Source: Aristolochia californica (Eukaryota; Streptophyta; Magnoliopsida; Piperales; Aristolochiaceae). Taken from it: DNA of 64,000 nucleotides. Below the pieces are notes generated by a model that had not been told where the DNA came from, ran no database searches, and saw only the letters and a program-made list of their open reading frames with translations. Position numbers and translations under genes: made by a program. The DNA lies in the NCBI GenBank assembly GCA_029961685.1, contig JARWKL010000009.1, forward strand, positions 11,613,758-11,677,757. The letters run 5' to 3'. This document shows, in pieces, positions 55,291-64,000 of the stretch (position 1 is its first letter; every line of letters starts with the position of its first letter).

Positions 55291-56378
55291 TGAACATCCC
55301 TAGAGATAAGGGCGCCAATGCTGTATAGCTTTAGCCAATCTGATCAATTCCCTTTCATAAGCTGCTGACTTGTGGTGGTGTTGTCCAAGTTGGCGGCTAA
55401 AATAAGCAATCGGGTGGCCCTGTTGGTGTAACACTGCACCAATACTGCCCCCCGAAGCATCACATTCCACTACAAAGGACTCATCAAAGTCGGGTAGCTG
55501 CAAAACTGGGGCAGATGATAAGGGTTCTTTCAACTGCTAAAAGGAATGAGCCGTTGTCTCTGACCAGGTAAAGGCATTTTTCTTGGGGAGGTTGTTGAGC
55601 GCAGCTGCAATCTGGCCATAGCTACGAATAAATTTTCTATAATACCCAGCTAGGCCCAAAAATCCCCTTAAGGTTCTAATGGATGTAGGAGGAGGCCAAT
55701 CTGTGACCGCCTGTATCTTACTCTGGTCTACTTTCACTCCCACTGCTGAAATAACGTGGTCCAAGTATGCCACTTCTGACTTTCCCATTGAACATTTGGA
55801 CCGATTTAAAACCAAATGATGTGAACGGATAAGAGAAAATACCTGGTGAAGGTGCTGAAGATGCTCTTCCCAACTGTTGCTATAGACCAAAATATCGTCG
55901 AAAAATACCAATACATATTTCCTTGAGAGAGAGGAAAATACGTCATTCATGAGGGCCTGGAAGGTGAAAGGCGCATTTGAGAGACCAAATGGCATTACTA
56001 GGAACTCAAAATTGCCGTGATGCATGCGGAACGCTGTTTTCTCCACATCTGATGGGTGAACTTGGATTTGATCATAGCCAAATTTCAAATCGAGTTTAGT
56101 AAAAATAGTAGCTCCATGTAGCTCATCTAGCAACTTGTCCACCACTGGGATGGGAATTTATCTTTAATAGTATGGGCATTGAGATGCCGGTAATCCACAC
56201 AAAACCTCCATGACTTATCATGTTTGCGGACCAGTAATACTAGTGAGGAAAAAGGAGACCTGCTGGGCTGAATAATACCCTGGGCTAGCATCTTCTGGCA
56301 CTGCTTTTCAATCTCATCCTTCTTTAAGTGGGGGTAACGATAAGGACGTACCACTACAGGCTCAGTGCCCGTTTTCAA
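55291..56378 (-). pseudogene. Gypsy-G reverse transcriptase and RNase H
   Basis: RT from 56378: KTGTEPVVVRPYRYPHLKK, WRFCVDYRHLNAHTIKDKF, frameshift at about 56140, TKLDLKFGYDQIQVH, VMPFGLSNAPFTFQ, LVFFDDILVYS (catalytic Asp pair kept, FFDD for YVDD), GFLGLAGYYRKFIRSYG. After a stop at 55537, RNase H: FVVECDASGGSIGAVLHQ and YFSRQLGQHHHKSAAYEREL. Confidence 0.9.
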
Positions 56379-57089
56379 ATGGATACGGTGATCACAGTGC
56401 CTAATTGGCGGTAAAGCAGTAAGGTCCTGAAAGATATCCTCAAATTCTGTAAGTATGTGAGATAACTTACAGTTGGCCGTGGACTAGACCTGAACAACCT
56501 GTAGTGCGCAGGGCACTGGTTCTTGTGTGACATGCAATATAATCTGACATTGGTCCTCTGTAAAAGACATGGTCAGAGCTTGGAAATCCCATAGTATTGG
56601 CCCCAACAGTTGTAGTCATTTAATTCCTAGTACCAAATCGAATCTTGATAGTGGAATCACCAGGAAATCTGCAATAAATGCATGTCCCTCAATATCAAAG
56701 TGTGTGGCTGGAGATATGCCCACACTAGTAATTTTAGCCCCATTGGCTACAGATACAGAAAGGCCAGTCTGTTGCTGGACTACTAACCCAAGTTGTTCTG
56801 CCGCCGACTGACTAATGAAATTATGTGTACTGCTAGAGTCAACTAAAGCCAGTAACTGTAGATGTTGTAACTGGGCTTTAACCTGCATGGTGCTAGAACT
56901 GTGTAGACCAGTCATGGCATGAAGGGAAATCTCTGGACATTCTTGGTCTGTCTCCCCAATCTCCTCCTCAGGTAATATGTCGTCATCATCCTCCCACAGA
57001 CAAATACTGAATAATCTTTTGCAATGGTGACCAAGGACATATTGTTCATCATAGTTAAAATAAAGGCCCTTGGCCTTTCTCTTATCCAT
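56379..57089 (-). pseudogene. Gypsy-G nucleocapsid end and protease
   Basis: Open 57089-56616. The knuckle has lost both front cysteines (YFNYDEQYVLGHHCKRLF). ECPEISLHAMTG is followed by the protease LLALVDSSSTHNFISQSAAE (active-site Asp kept, DSS for DSG) and FLVIPLSRFDLVLG. A stop then separates it from RT. Confidence 0.87.
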
Positions 57090-58195
57090 TTCCTATCTGT
57101 TGAGTTTTTTGAATTAAGGAGTAGTTGAGCCGAATTAGAGATGTCTGGGCGTGGGGCTGCACTGTCTCTAGAATGTGGAGGTCGATAATAAGGGTTTGGT
57201 GCTGAGGCATTGTGCCTTCATGGCCAAGCTGGTTTTCTGACCAGTGACTCCTTTAGAACACGCTGTTTGTGCTCAATTGACCTGGCTAAATTCATAGCAT
57301 GGTCCAAATCTGTAGGACCACGTAATTCAACTTCTAGTCTCAAAGCTTTAGTCAAACCTGCAGTAAAAATATGAACATACTATGTGTGACTGACAAACTG
57401 GTTTGCTCGGGCTAACCTTTTCTAGAAGGTCTTTTGGTACACCTCTAGTGATCCGGTTTGTTTGTAATTGATTAATTCACCCAATGGTTTGCTACTAGTT
57501 GGAGGACAAAATCTCATCATGCAAGACTCCCTAAAGGTTGCCCAATCCTAAACCAATTGGTCATTTCGGAATTGGTGGAACCATAGAAGCGCTTCATCGA
57601 GCATGTGGTAGGCGGCCAAATAAACTTTCTCATCTGCAGGTGTTTTTTGATGATAAAAGAACTGATCACACATGGCTAACCAAATCAAAGGGTCCTTAGA
57701 CCCATCATACATAGGAAAGTCAAGTTTTAAATACCTGGGAATAGTATTTGATCTTTGAACGGCAGGCCCCAGATGGGGATGGTGTTGATGCATTGGTGGT
57801 TGTCAGGGAGGTGGTGGACGGAATTGATGGTGGTCGACCGGTGGAGAGTAGGCAGGTGGTGGTTGTGCTTGTGTACCATTGTCCTCTTATCACCAGAGGA
57901 GAGCTTGGATGGCAGCATCCAATAATTTTATGGCTTCACGCAAGTCAGCGGTTGTCTGACGCACCTCTTCTAGGGATTGAGCCTAGTGGTCTGTCCTCTG
58001 CTGATTGTCTTCCAATAATTGCCTCAAATCCTCGGGGGAAGAGGAATTCCCAGGGGTGGACCTATCTGATACCAAGATGTTAGGTTCTTCCCTTGCCATG
58101 GATCGAGTCACCCTTCTTTCCTCTCTTCCCTCCATGGATGCTCTTGACGTTGGAAGAGAATTCTTGTTTCTAGAACGTGGAATGATGGAAATCAA
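57090..58195 (-). pseudogene. Gypsy-G gag
   Basis: The frame starts in the LTR: EERRVTRSMAREEPNILVSD runs through LTR end and PBS. A stop at 57983 follows, then PRYLKLDFPMYDGSKDPLIW and HMLDEALLWFHQF (57793-57548), stop, and fragments up to LRLEVELRGPTDLDHAMNLA. Homologous to TRG and Gypsy-H Gag. Confidence 0.87.
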
Positions 58196-58506
58196 AGAGA
58201 ACGAAGGAGCTTTGAAGGAAGCTCAACCTGGACCTCAGAGGGAGAATCTGACCTAGACCTCTGAGGGAGAATTTGACCTGTTTAATCTAATTTTCTCAAT
58301 ACTTCCTTTCTCCTTCCCTTGACATCCCCCTAAATAGGGTTGAGGACGGAATTACAAAGGTGATCCATAGCTCAAGTGGTTCATGCCACATTACAACTGG
58401 ACCAACCCAAAGTTAACCAAACCAAATGAAATTACATGAAAAGTAAATTGACATAATTTAATTCCTATGCCTATGGATAACTCGTGATGCTAAGGAGTCC
58501 ATAACA
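58078..58506 (-). repeat. Gypsy-G 5' LTR (429 bp)
   Basis: Plus strand TGTTAGGTTCTTCCC to GGAGTCCATAACA; pairs with 53207-53654. Its RRVTRSM end is open (CGA kept). Confidence 0.94.
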
Positions 58507-58641
58507 CGCAGGTGGACTGCAAGCCCCTGGCGGGATCACTGACCCGGTCGCTCTGCTGTGTTAATGCCGCCGTGGTCATCAGCTCGGGCAGGTGGGGTGT
58601 GATGTTATGGTCTTGGGTTAGTATTGGCTAGGTGCTTAATA

Positions 58642-59330
58642 GAGGCAAAGGAAGAGGTGGGAGGACTGGTTTTGGTAGAGCATATGGAAAATAATGTACT
58701 CATTGTAAAAAAATTTGCCACACTATAGATCTTTGCTATTATAGGGCATGCGCTTATTGTGGTCAATATGGCCATTATAAATAAATATGCTATAAAGCCA
58801 ATGGGCCGTCAGAATTGACAAACAAGCCTTTATAAATGATACAAAAGAAGAACAACCCACAAAATCAGCAGCACATAAATTTTTTACTGATGAAGAGTAT
58901 GAACTATTTCAGAAAATGAAGACAATGCTGGTTCTCCTCCTAGTTCCTCCACAACTACGGCTGCCACTACTGCTTCAGGTATGCTATCTGCCTCTTCTTC
59001 ATCCTGGATAATTGACTCAGGAGCCTCCAAGCATCTTACAGGTAACAAAAATTTATTACATTCTCTATCTCCGAGTCTTTCACACAAGTTTGTTACCATA
59101 GCTGACGGTTCTCAAACCAAAGTCCAAGGGAAAGGTTCCACTTCTGTCACACCATCACTTCCGCTCACTGATATTCTTTTTGTTCCTCTGTTAGTCAGCT
59201 GACAAAATATTTTAATTGCTCTGTTACCTTATCACCCACTTCATGTGTCTTTCAGGATCTTATAACGAAGCAGGTGATTGGTGGAGGCCATGAACAAGGG
59301 GGGCTTTACTACTTGGATGTGCCAAAAATA
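58642..59330 (+). pseudogene. Copia-B3 gag end, protease and start of pre-integrase
   Basis: Gly/Arg-rich GKGRGGRTGFG, knuckles (THCKKICHTID; ACAYCGQYGHYK with stop), then 58981-59202 open: SSSSWIIDSGASKHLTGNKNL with protease DSGAS intact, and LPLTDILFVP. A ~25-bp deletion (FPLNLLS missing) shifts the frame at about 59190. Confidence 0.86.
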
Positions 59331-60540
59331 AATATGGTTTCTACTACTGCAAATGAGACACAGTTATGGCACAATCGGTTGGGGCATCCATCTGCACAAT
59401 CTCTTCATTATACGTTTCCTTCTTTTAAAGTATGGTCAGAATTTCGTTGTCAGGTATGTCAATTGAGTAAACATCAAAGGAGTACATACTCTCCTTGTCC
59501 AGAAGTCAAAAGTGTTACTCCATTTTCTTTACTTCATACTGATTTTTAGGGGCCCTTGAATGTCTCCAACATTTCTCAAGAAAAATATTTTATTACATTT
59601 ATTGATGATTTCTCTCGCACAACTTGGTTGTTTATATTTAAGGACCGTTCTGAGATACCATTCATTTTAAAGTCATTTCATGCTATGGTACTCACACAAT
59701 TTGGTCAAAAAATAAAAATTATCCGGTCTGATAATGCCAAATAATATGTTTCCAAAGACCTTGACTCTTTTTGTCAAGAAAATGGCATTATCCATCAAAC
59801 ATCATGCGCCTACTCTCCTCAACAAAACAATGTAGCCGAACAAAAAAATTGTCATATTCTTGAGGTAGCTCGAGGTTTATTATATGCCATGAAAGTTTCA
59901 TACTTTTATTGACCTCATGCAGTCCGTACTGCTTGCTTTCTTATAAATCGTCTACCATCTACTGTTCTTGGTAATAAATCTCCTTACTCTAGATTATTAC
60001 CAAATGATGATCCATTTTCACTACCTTTGAAAGTCTTCAGATGTCAATATTTTTTTCATAATTCATTACCTACACACAAAAACTTGAGCTTAAATCTATC
60101 AACTGTATCTTTTTGGAATATTCGCGTACACAAAAGGGTTATGTTTGTTATAGTCCTACTCTTCAACATTTATTTGTGTCTAGGGATGTAACATTTTTTG
60201 AAGACTCCTCATTTTATTCTGATAGTGCTCCTCCTGGTTTGTCCTCGGTACCAGGTTCCCCTCGACCGGTTGTTCCTCATGATACAAAGATTATTCAACC
60301 CCCAGAGCAAATGGCTGACACCACACCTGCCGAGTTAAAAAATCCAACAGAGGTAAGTCCTTCATCACTAGTTATTTTTGGCCCTCAATATGAAACTCGT
60401 CCTATTGCTATAAGGAAAGAACTTAGCTCATGCACTAGACCTTCTACTTCTCATCCCATTTCAAATTTTGTGTCTCATCATCACCTCTCCCCTTTATATT
60501 GTAAGTTTCTTTCTTCTATTTCCTCCATATCTGTTCCACA
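59331..60540 (+). pseudogene. Copia-B3 pre-integrase and integrase
   Basis: LWHNRLGHPSAQSLHY, CQVCQLSKHQRSTYSP, LHTDF then stop at the first Asp block, FITFIDDFSRTTWLFIF, IIRSDNAK then stop, HQTSCAYSPQQNNVAEQKN and LPSTVLGNKSPYSRL. The linker frame 60113-60628 is open (SRDVTFFEDSSFYSDSAPPG). Confidence 0.87.
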
Positions 60541-61260
60541 GTCCTATCAGGAGGCTCTACGACATCCAGGGTGGAAGACAACAATGGATGAAGAAATGAA
60601 GGCCCTTAATGACAATCATACAAGGTGACTGGTTCCTCTTCCCACAGGAAAAAAACTCGTTGGTTGCAAGTGGTTTTATACTGTCAAACATAATTCAGAT
60701 GGGTCAATTGTATGACTGAAGGCTGGACTGGTTGCCAAAGGTTATAGTCTATGCTAAGGAATTGATTATAAAGAAACCTTCTCTCTAGTGGCAAAAATGA
60801 ACTCGGGACGTATAATATTATCTCTGGCGGCCAATTCATCATGGTCAATATATCAACTTGATGTGAAAAATGTATTTCTTAATGGTGATATTAAAGAAGA
60901 AATTTACATGCAACAACCACCTGGGTATGTGGTTGAGGGAGAATCAGTATGCCGCCTAAAAAATTCTTTATATGGTCTAAAGCAGTCCCCTCGGGGATGA
61001 TTTGAGAAATTTAGTCAATCCATCATATCGGCTAGGTTTCACAGATGCTCTGGAGAACACTCAATATTTATTGAAAATACACCGAGAGGTAAGATGATTA
61101 TGGCTGTATATGTTGATGATATTATTTTAACTGGGAGTGATTCCGAGGGCATCCAGAAAACAAAGGACAAAATATGTGCTAAATTCAAGACGAAGGATCT
61201 TAGACTACTCAAATATTTTTTGGGTATTGAAGTATTACAATGCAGACATGGGATTGTACT
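60541..61260 (+). pseudogene. Copia-B3 reverse transcriptase
   Basis: SYQEALRHPGWKTTMDEEMK, stop at 60626, GCKWFYTVKHN, SIYQLDVKNVFLNGDIKEE, NSLYGLKQSPRG then stop, AVYVDDIILTGSDSEG (active site intact) and LLKYFLGIEVLQCRHG. Confidence 0.88.
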
Positions 61261-62063
61261 ATCCCAAAGGAAGTATGCCTTTGATCTACTAGAGGACACT
61301 GGAATGATGGGATGCAAATCAGCAGAAACTCCTCTGGACTCAAATACAAAATTGTGTGGAGGCACTAGAGAAGATGTAGATATTGGGAAATATCAAAGAC
61401 TAGTAGGATGACTTATTTACCTGTGTGTAACAAGGCCGGATATTTCAAATGCAGTAAGTATAGTAAGTTAATACAAGCAGAACCCCCAACTTAGTCATTG
61501 GCAAGCACTTGAAAGAATACTACGATATATGAAAGGAGCTCCAGGAAGGGGGCTTCTCTATAAAAACCATGGTCACTTCAACATCGAAGGATTCTCAGAT
61601 GCTGACTGGGCTGGATCCCCGAATGACAAAAAATTTACTTTGGGATTTTTTACAATGGTTGGAGGGAATTTGGTTACATGGAAAAACAAGAAGCAAAATG
61701 TAGTAGCACGGTCTATTGCAGTAGTAGAATACAGGGCCATGGCACACACTGTTAGTGAACTCATATGGATAAGATCTCTTTTCACTAAATTGGGATTCTA
61801 CAAAGAAGCTCCAATAGATCTATACTGTGACAATCAAGCAACAATACACATTACATCGAATCCATTCTTCCATAAAAGAACAAAGCATATTGAAGTGGAT
61901 TGCCATTTTATACGAGAAAAGTTCCAAGCTGGTTTCTTATCTCTAAAGCATATATCATCACAAAGTCAAGTTGCACATATTCTCACCAAGCTGGTCACTC
62001 ACAAGATTATGACTACCATATGCAGCAAGTTGGGCATTTATGATGTCTTCTCACCCCCAGCTT
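61261..62063 (+). pseudogene. Copia-B3 RNase H
   Basis: KYAFDLLEDTGMMGCKSAE, stop at 61409, LIYLCVTRPDIS then stop, and from 61529 an open 189-codon stretch: [56 protein letters not shown] and QVAHILTKLVTHK. The polypurine tract and first LTR bases are deleted at about 62062. Confidence 0.88.
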
Positions 62064-62673
62064 TTACAGTGTGGGACCTACCATGTTGCTCGAACTGATG
62101 GGACCCACCATGAGGACGTGGGACAGCAAGAAGAGTCCTCACCCAAGCAAGCACGAGTTAAGGGGAATTAAGAAACACAAGCTGAAATGAGTCAGAAGAT
62201 TTGATGATCAAGTGGGACCCACAAATATCACACGAGATGACAACCTTATCAAGATGAGCTGGAAGATGATGAGGGATCCACAAGGATAAGGCCATGAGCT
62301 GGCCTCCTCCCTTATATTCACATGAATGAAGAAAGAGTTCTAGTTCAACTCATATTAGTCTTCTAGTAGATTGGTTTGAATAGACTTATCTTAGAGAGTT
62401 AGAATTGGAATGTAATTAGGATTGAAAGGCTAATTGTATAAGGACTCTACCTCTTTCTCTACTATAAATAGAGGTGTTGTAATTCGGAATTAATCAAGTT
62501 ACACATCTCATTCTTGAGTTAATCTCTCTCTCTCTCTCTCTTTGCTTGGCACCATTTCTCTTTTCTTTTTTCTTTTTTCTTCTCTCTACCCAAGAGCTCC
62601 TCTTCCCTTTTATTCTTTTATCTTTCTTCTTTCTCTTGCTCGGAATTATGGAAAAGGGATCCTAAATTCAACA
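62064..62673 (+). repeat. Copia-B3 3' LTR, first bases missing
   Basis: Begins TTACAGTGTGGGACC (TG and purine tract lost), TATAAATA at 62463-62470, ends CCTAAATTCAACA at 62673, followed by AGTTG of the Copia-F LTR. Confidence 0.9.
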
Positions 62674-62964
62674 AGTTGGCATAATTGAAGATCTAGTGGG
62701 ACCCACAAAAGATACCACAAGCTGGTATCTTTGACACATGAGCTGGAAGATTACATAGAATTTTACACAATCTGGCAAATCCAGCTAAGAGATCACGTCC
62801 TTGTAGTGGACATAGAATTAAGTAAGTCACAAGTTAAGGAAGTTAGAATTTGTGTAAGTTCCAAATAGAGTTGAATTATATTAGGAAAGTGTACATAAAT
62901 TTTATCACTCCTCCACTATAAATAGAGGAGCATGTATTCACAATAAATCATCAAGGCAAGGAGA

Positions 62965-63040
<76 letters not shown>

Positions 63041-63195
63041 ACTCACTCTCTCTCATGTGGAGCTTCTTCTTCTTCCTCTTCTTCTTCTTTTTCTTCTTGT
63101 TTCACCTCTACCCAAGAGCACTCTTTCTCCTTCTTGGTTTTTCCCCTCTCTCTTACATTGCTCGAGATATTATTTATGGAGTCCTAAATTCAAAA
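62674..63195 (+). repeat. Copia-F 3' LTR, split by Copia-B3
   Basis: AGTTGGCATAATTGAAG matches 42553 onward of the F 5' LTR; TATAAATA at 62917-62924; ends CCTAAATTCAAAA (from CAACA). Enlarged by a CT microsatellite. The part before AGTTG was lost with the deletion left of B3. Confidence 0.88.
62971..63036 (+). repeat. (CT)33 microsatellite
   Basis: About 66 bases of CT repeats in the F 3' LTR downstream of the TATA box. The F 5' LTR has only a short pyrimidine stretch here, so the run expanded after insertion. Confidence 0.95.
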
Positions 63196-64000
63196 AAATT
63201 GCATTGGAATGATCAACCAGTTACTGACAGTGATCAGTTATTTAGAACTGTGCAGGTAAAAACTAAAAAGCATGATTGATCAACCGTAGTTGATTGATTG
63301 ATGATTTAGGACATGTCCATTTCAGGCTATAACCCTTGAATGATCATCCCTCATCAATTGATCATATCTATCCAAACAAACAAAATTAACATGGAATAAT
63401 TGATCATCCCTCCACATTGATCAATAAGTCAAAACTTTGCCAATAAGGGACTTTGAGCTGATCGATCAAATAAAAATACACTAACCGATCATACTTGTAT
63501 TGCACAGGCAGAGGGAATGTCGATTGATTGATCAACCACTAGCAATGATCGATCAACTTAACTTTTTTAGATCAACGATAACATTGAACTATTAGTTCAT
63601 AGATCAATAAGTCACTATTAGACAGAATAGTAGCTGTTATGATAGATTGATCGGTCAATCACTTACCAGTGATCGATCAATCAATGTTCTAATTTTTTTC
63701 CAATAGGAAAATAATGACTAGTTTGAGTTGGGAAAGCTATAAATCCCCCCACCAAACCTGGGTAAAGAAGAGAATGAGCATTTATTGGTATATCTTCAAC
63801 CCATAAATCTTTATCTTACAAATTTCCTTCAAATATGCTTTAGAGATAAAGAGAGAGAGCCTTATGTTTGGAAAACCTTCTATCTCTTTGAATCATCCTT
63901 GCATGCATCATAGTACAAGATCCTTGATCATTCCACAATGTTCTATAACGGAGGAGGCAGATTGAATGTCTCAAGGAGAAGCATCTCTTCAAGTAAGGGG
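63196..64000 (+). repeat. Copia-S 3' LTR (partial, runs off the window)
   Basis: GCATTGGAATGATCAACC onward aligns with 6568-7640 of the 5' LTR without TRIM1. It shares the GATC-rich block, a CTATAAAT box at about 63738, and GAGCATTTATTGGTATATCTT. The LTR head before GCATTGG is missing. The window ends before the LTR does. Confidence 0.87.

Larger units (their letters stand above)
53207..58506 (-). mobile_element. Gypsy-G: complete chromovirus-like Ty3/Gypsy element, TSD CGCAG
   Basis: 5,300 bp on the minus strand: 5' LTR 58506-58078, PBS TCTTGGTATCAGATAGG, gag, protease, RT, RNase H, integrase with a chromodomain-like tail, polypurine tract AGGAGGGGGGTGA, 3' LTR 53654-53207. Perfect TSD CGCAG at 53202-53206 and 58507-58511. 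All domains are present in order but carry stops. LTRs differ by about 20 substitutions, mostly C/T, and one ~19-bp repeat unit. Confidence 0.95.
53073..58641 (+). mobile_element. TRIM3: miniature LTR retrotransposon split by Gypsy-G, TSD GAGGC
   Basis: Left LTR 53073-53154 (82 bp), PBS GTTGGTATCAGAGCAGGC at 53155, core 53173-53206 and 58512-58602, purine tract GGCAGGTGGGGTGTGA, right LTR 58603-58641 (39 bp; about 43 bp of its middle are deleted). Perfect TSD GAGGC at 53068-53072 and 58642-58646. Without Gypsy-G and its duplication it would be about 264 bp. Confidence 0.94.
52128..62673 (+). mobile_element. Copia-B3 retrotransposon, 5' end deleted, carrying TRIM3 and Gypsy-G
   Basis: Begins inside the leader (TCGGTTTGGAAATTCTG), without 5' LTR or PBS. 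Continues with gag 52362-53072 and 58642-58980, protease, integrase, RT, RNase H and a 3' LTR to 62673. Right side TSD would be AGTTG (62674-62678) in the F LTR; the left one is gone. Sequence is close to B1 and B2. Confidence 0.88.
42521..63195 (+). mobile_element. Copia-F retrotransposon, broken by Gypsy-H and Copia-B3
   Basis: 5' LTR 42521-42984 (first ~70 bp missing), PBS TGGTATCAGAGC, gag, protease and part of integrase to 45584, then Gypsy-H, then Copia-B3, then the rest of the F 3' LTR (62674-63195). The F RT and RNase H are absent. They were probably removed by one deletion that also fused H to B3. F is related to the B family but has its own LTR. Confidence 0.82.
6540..64000 (+). mobile_element. 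Copia-S: SIRE-like Copia retrotransposon hosting the nest
   Basis: An old element in plus orientation. Its pieces, in order: 5' LTR to 8014, PBS at 8016, gag 8097-9500, protease/pre-integrase 9540-9877 and 31458-31540, integrase and RT 31974-32946, RT 33515-33779, RNase H 39921-40650, an extra ORF region 40880-42170, polypurine tracts to 42522, and 3' LTR from 63196 past the window edge. Reading frames rejoin across each insertion (for example HKRL|GHIS across solo LTR X, and IRTPMS across Copia-E), which proves one host. SIRE-like assignment rests on the pol motifs, the PBS context (CTACCTGGGCCAACA then TTTGGTATCAGAGC) and sequence behind pol. Its left LTR boundary before 6540 is not resolved. 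Confidence 0.85.

Noticed and set aside
63055..63279. 74-codon ORF rich in Phe (FFFFLFFFFFF)
   Set aside because: Translation of a pyrimidine-rich LTR leader; not a protein.

Overview
This is nuclear DNA of a flowering plant, most likely a dicot. The evidence is an intronless P-class pentatricopeptide-repeat (PPR) gene at the left edge, plant-type Ty1/Copia and Ty3/Gypsy retrotransposons filling the rest, initiator-Met-tRNA primer-binding sites (TGGTATCAGAGC), AT-rich DNA and plant-style TATAAATA boxes in the LTRs. I saw no bacterial genes, rRNA, tRNA genes or CRISPR. The species cannot be read from the sequence.

Layout: 1-1.65 kb is the PPR gene (minus strand). 1.65-6.2 kb is AT-rich intergenic DNA with an LTR fragment, a solo Gypsy LTR with perfect target-site duplications (TSDs), a 130-bp AT-rich direct repeat and a probable solo LTR. 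From about 6.5 kb to the right edge the window is one nest of retrotransposons. The outermost host is an old SIRE-like Copia element ('Copia-S': 5' LTR 6.5-8.0 kb, 3' LTR from 63.2 kb and running off the window). Its body is split by many insertions, most of which I could bound by 5-bp TSDs.

Nesting order (TSD in brackets): S 5' LTR holds TRIM1 [GATCA]. S protease/pre-integrase holds Copia-A [CTAAT/TTAAT]. Copia-A's 5' LTR holds Copia-B1 (minus) [CTCTC], whose 3' LTR holds the gag-only Gypsy element TRG1. Copia-A's integrase/RT junction holds Copia-B2 [TTTGA], whose RT holds TRIM2 [AGTTC]. Copia-A's RT also holds a fragment, D3. S further holds solo LTR X [ACTAA/ACTAG], solo LTR D2 [GAGAG] and Copia-E [AGAAC]; Copia-E's leader holds a solo Gypsy-like LTR [CATAA]. 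The S 3' LTR holds Copia-F, which is itself broken by Gypsy-H (carrying TRG2 in its LTR [CCCAG]) and by Copia-B3. B3 holds TRIM3 [GAGGC], and TRIM3 holds the complete Gypsy-G [CGCAG]. The deepest path, S>F>B3>TRIM3>G, is five levels.

Almost all retroelement proteins are broken by stops and frameshifts. The exception is TRG2 (46.3-49.6 kb): its two 941-bp LTRs differ at only three bases by eye, and one open reading frame fills the whole internal domain from LTR to LTR. It encodes a Gypsy Gag with no protease, RT or integrase, so it looks like a young non-autonomous TR-GAG element that would need enzymes from a relative. Other points of interest are a ~344-bp TRIM family with 82-bp LTRs, a conserved Gag N-terminus (RRVTRSM) encoded by the last bases of the LTR in three different Gypsy families, and a third ORF region behind pol in Copia-S.
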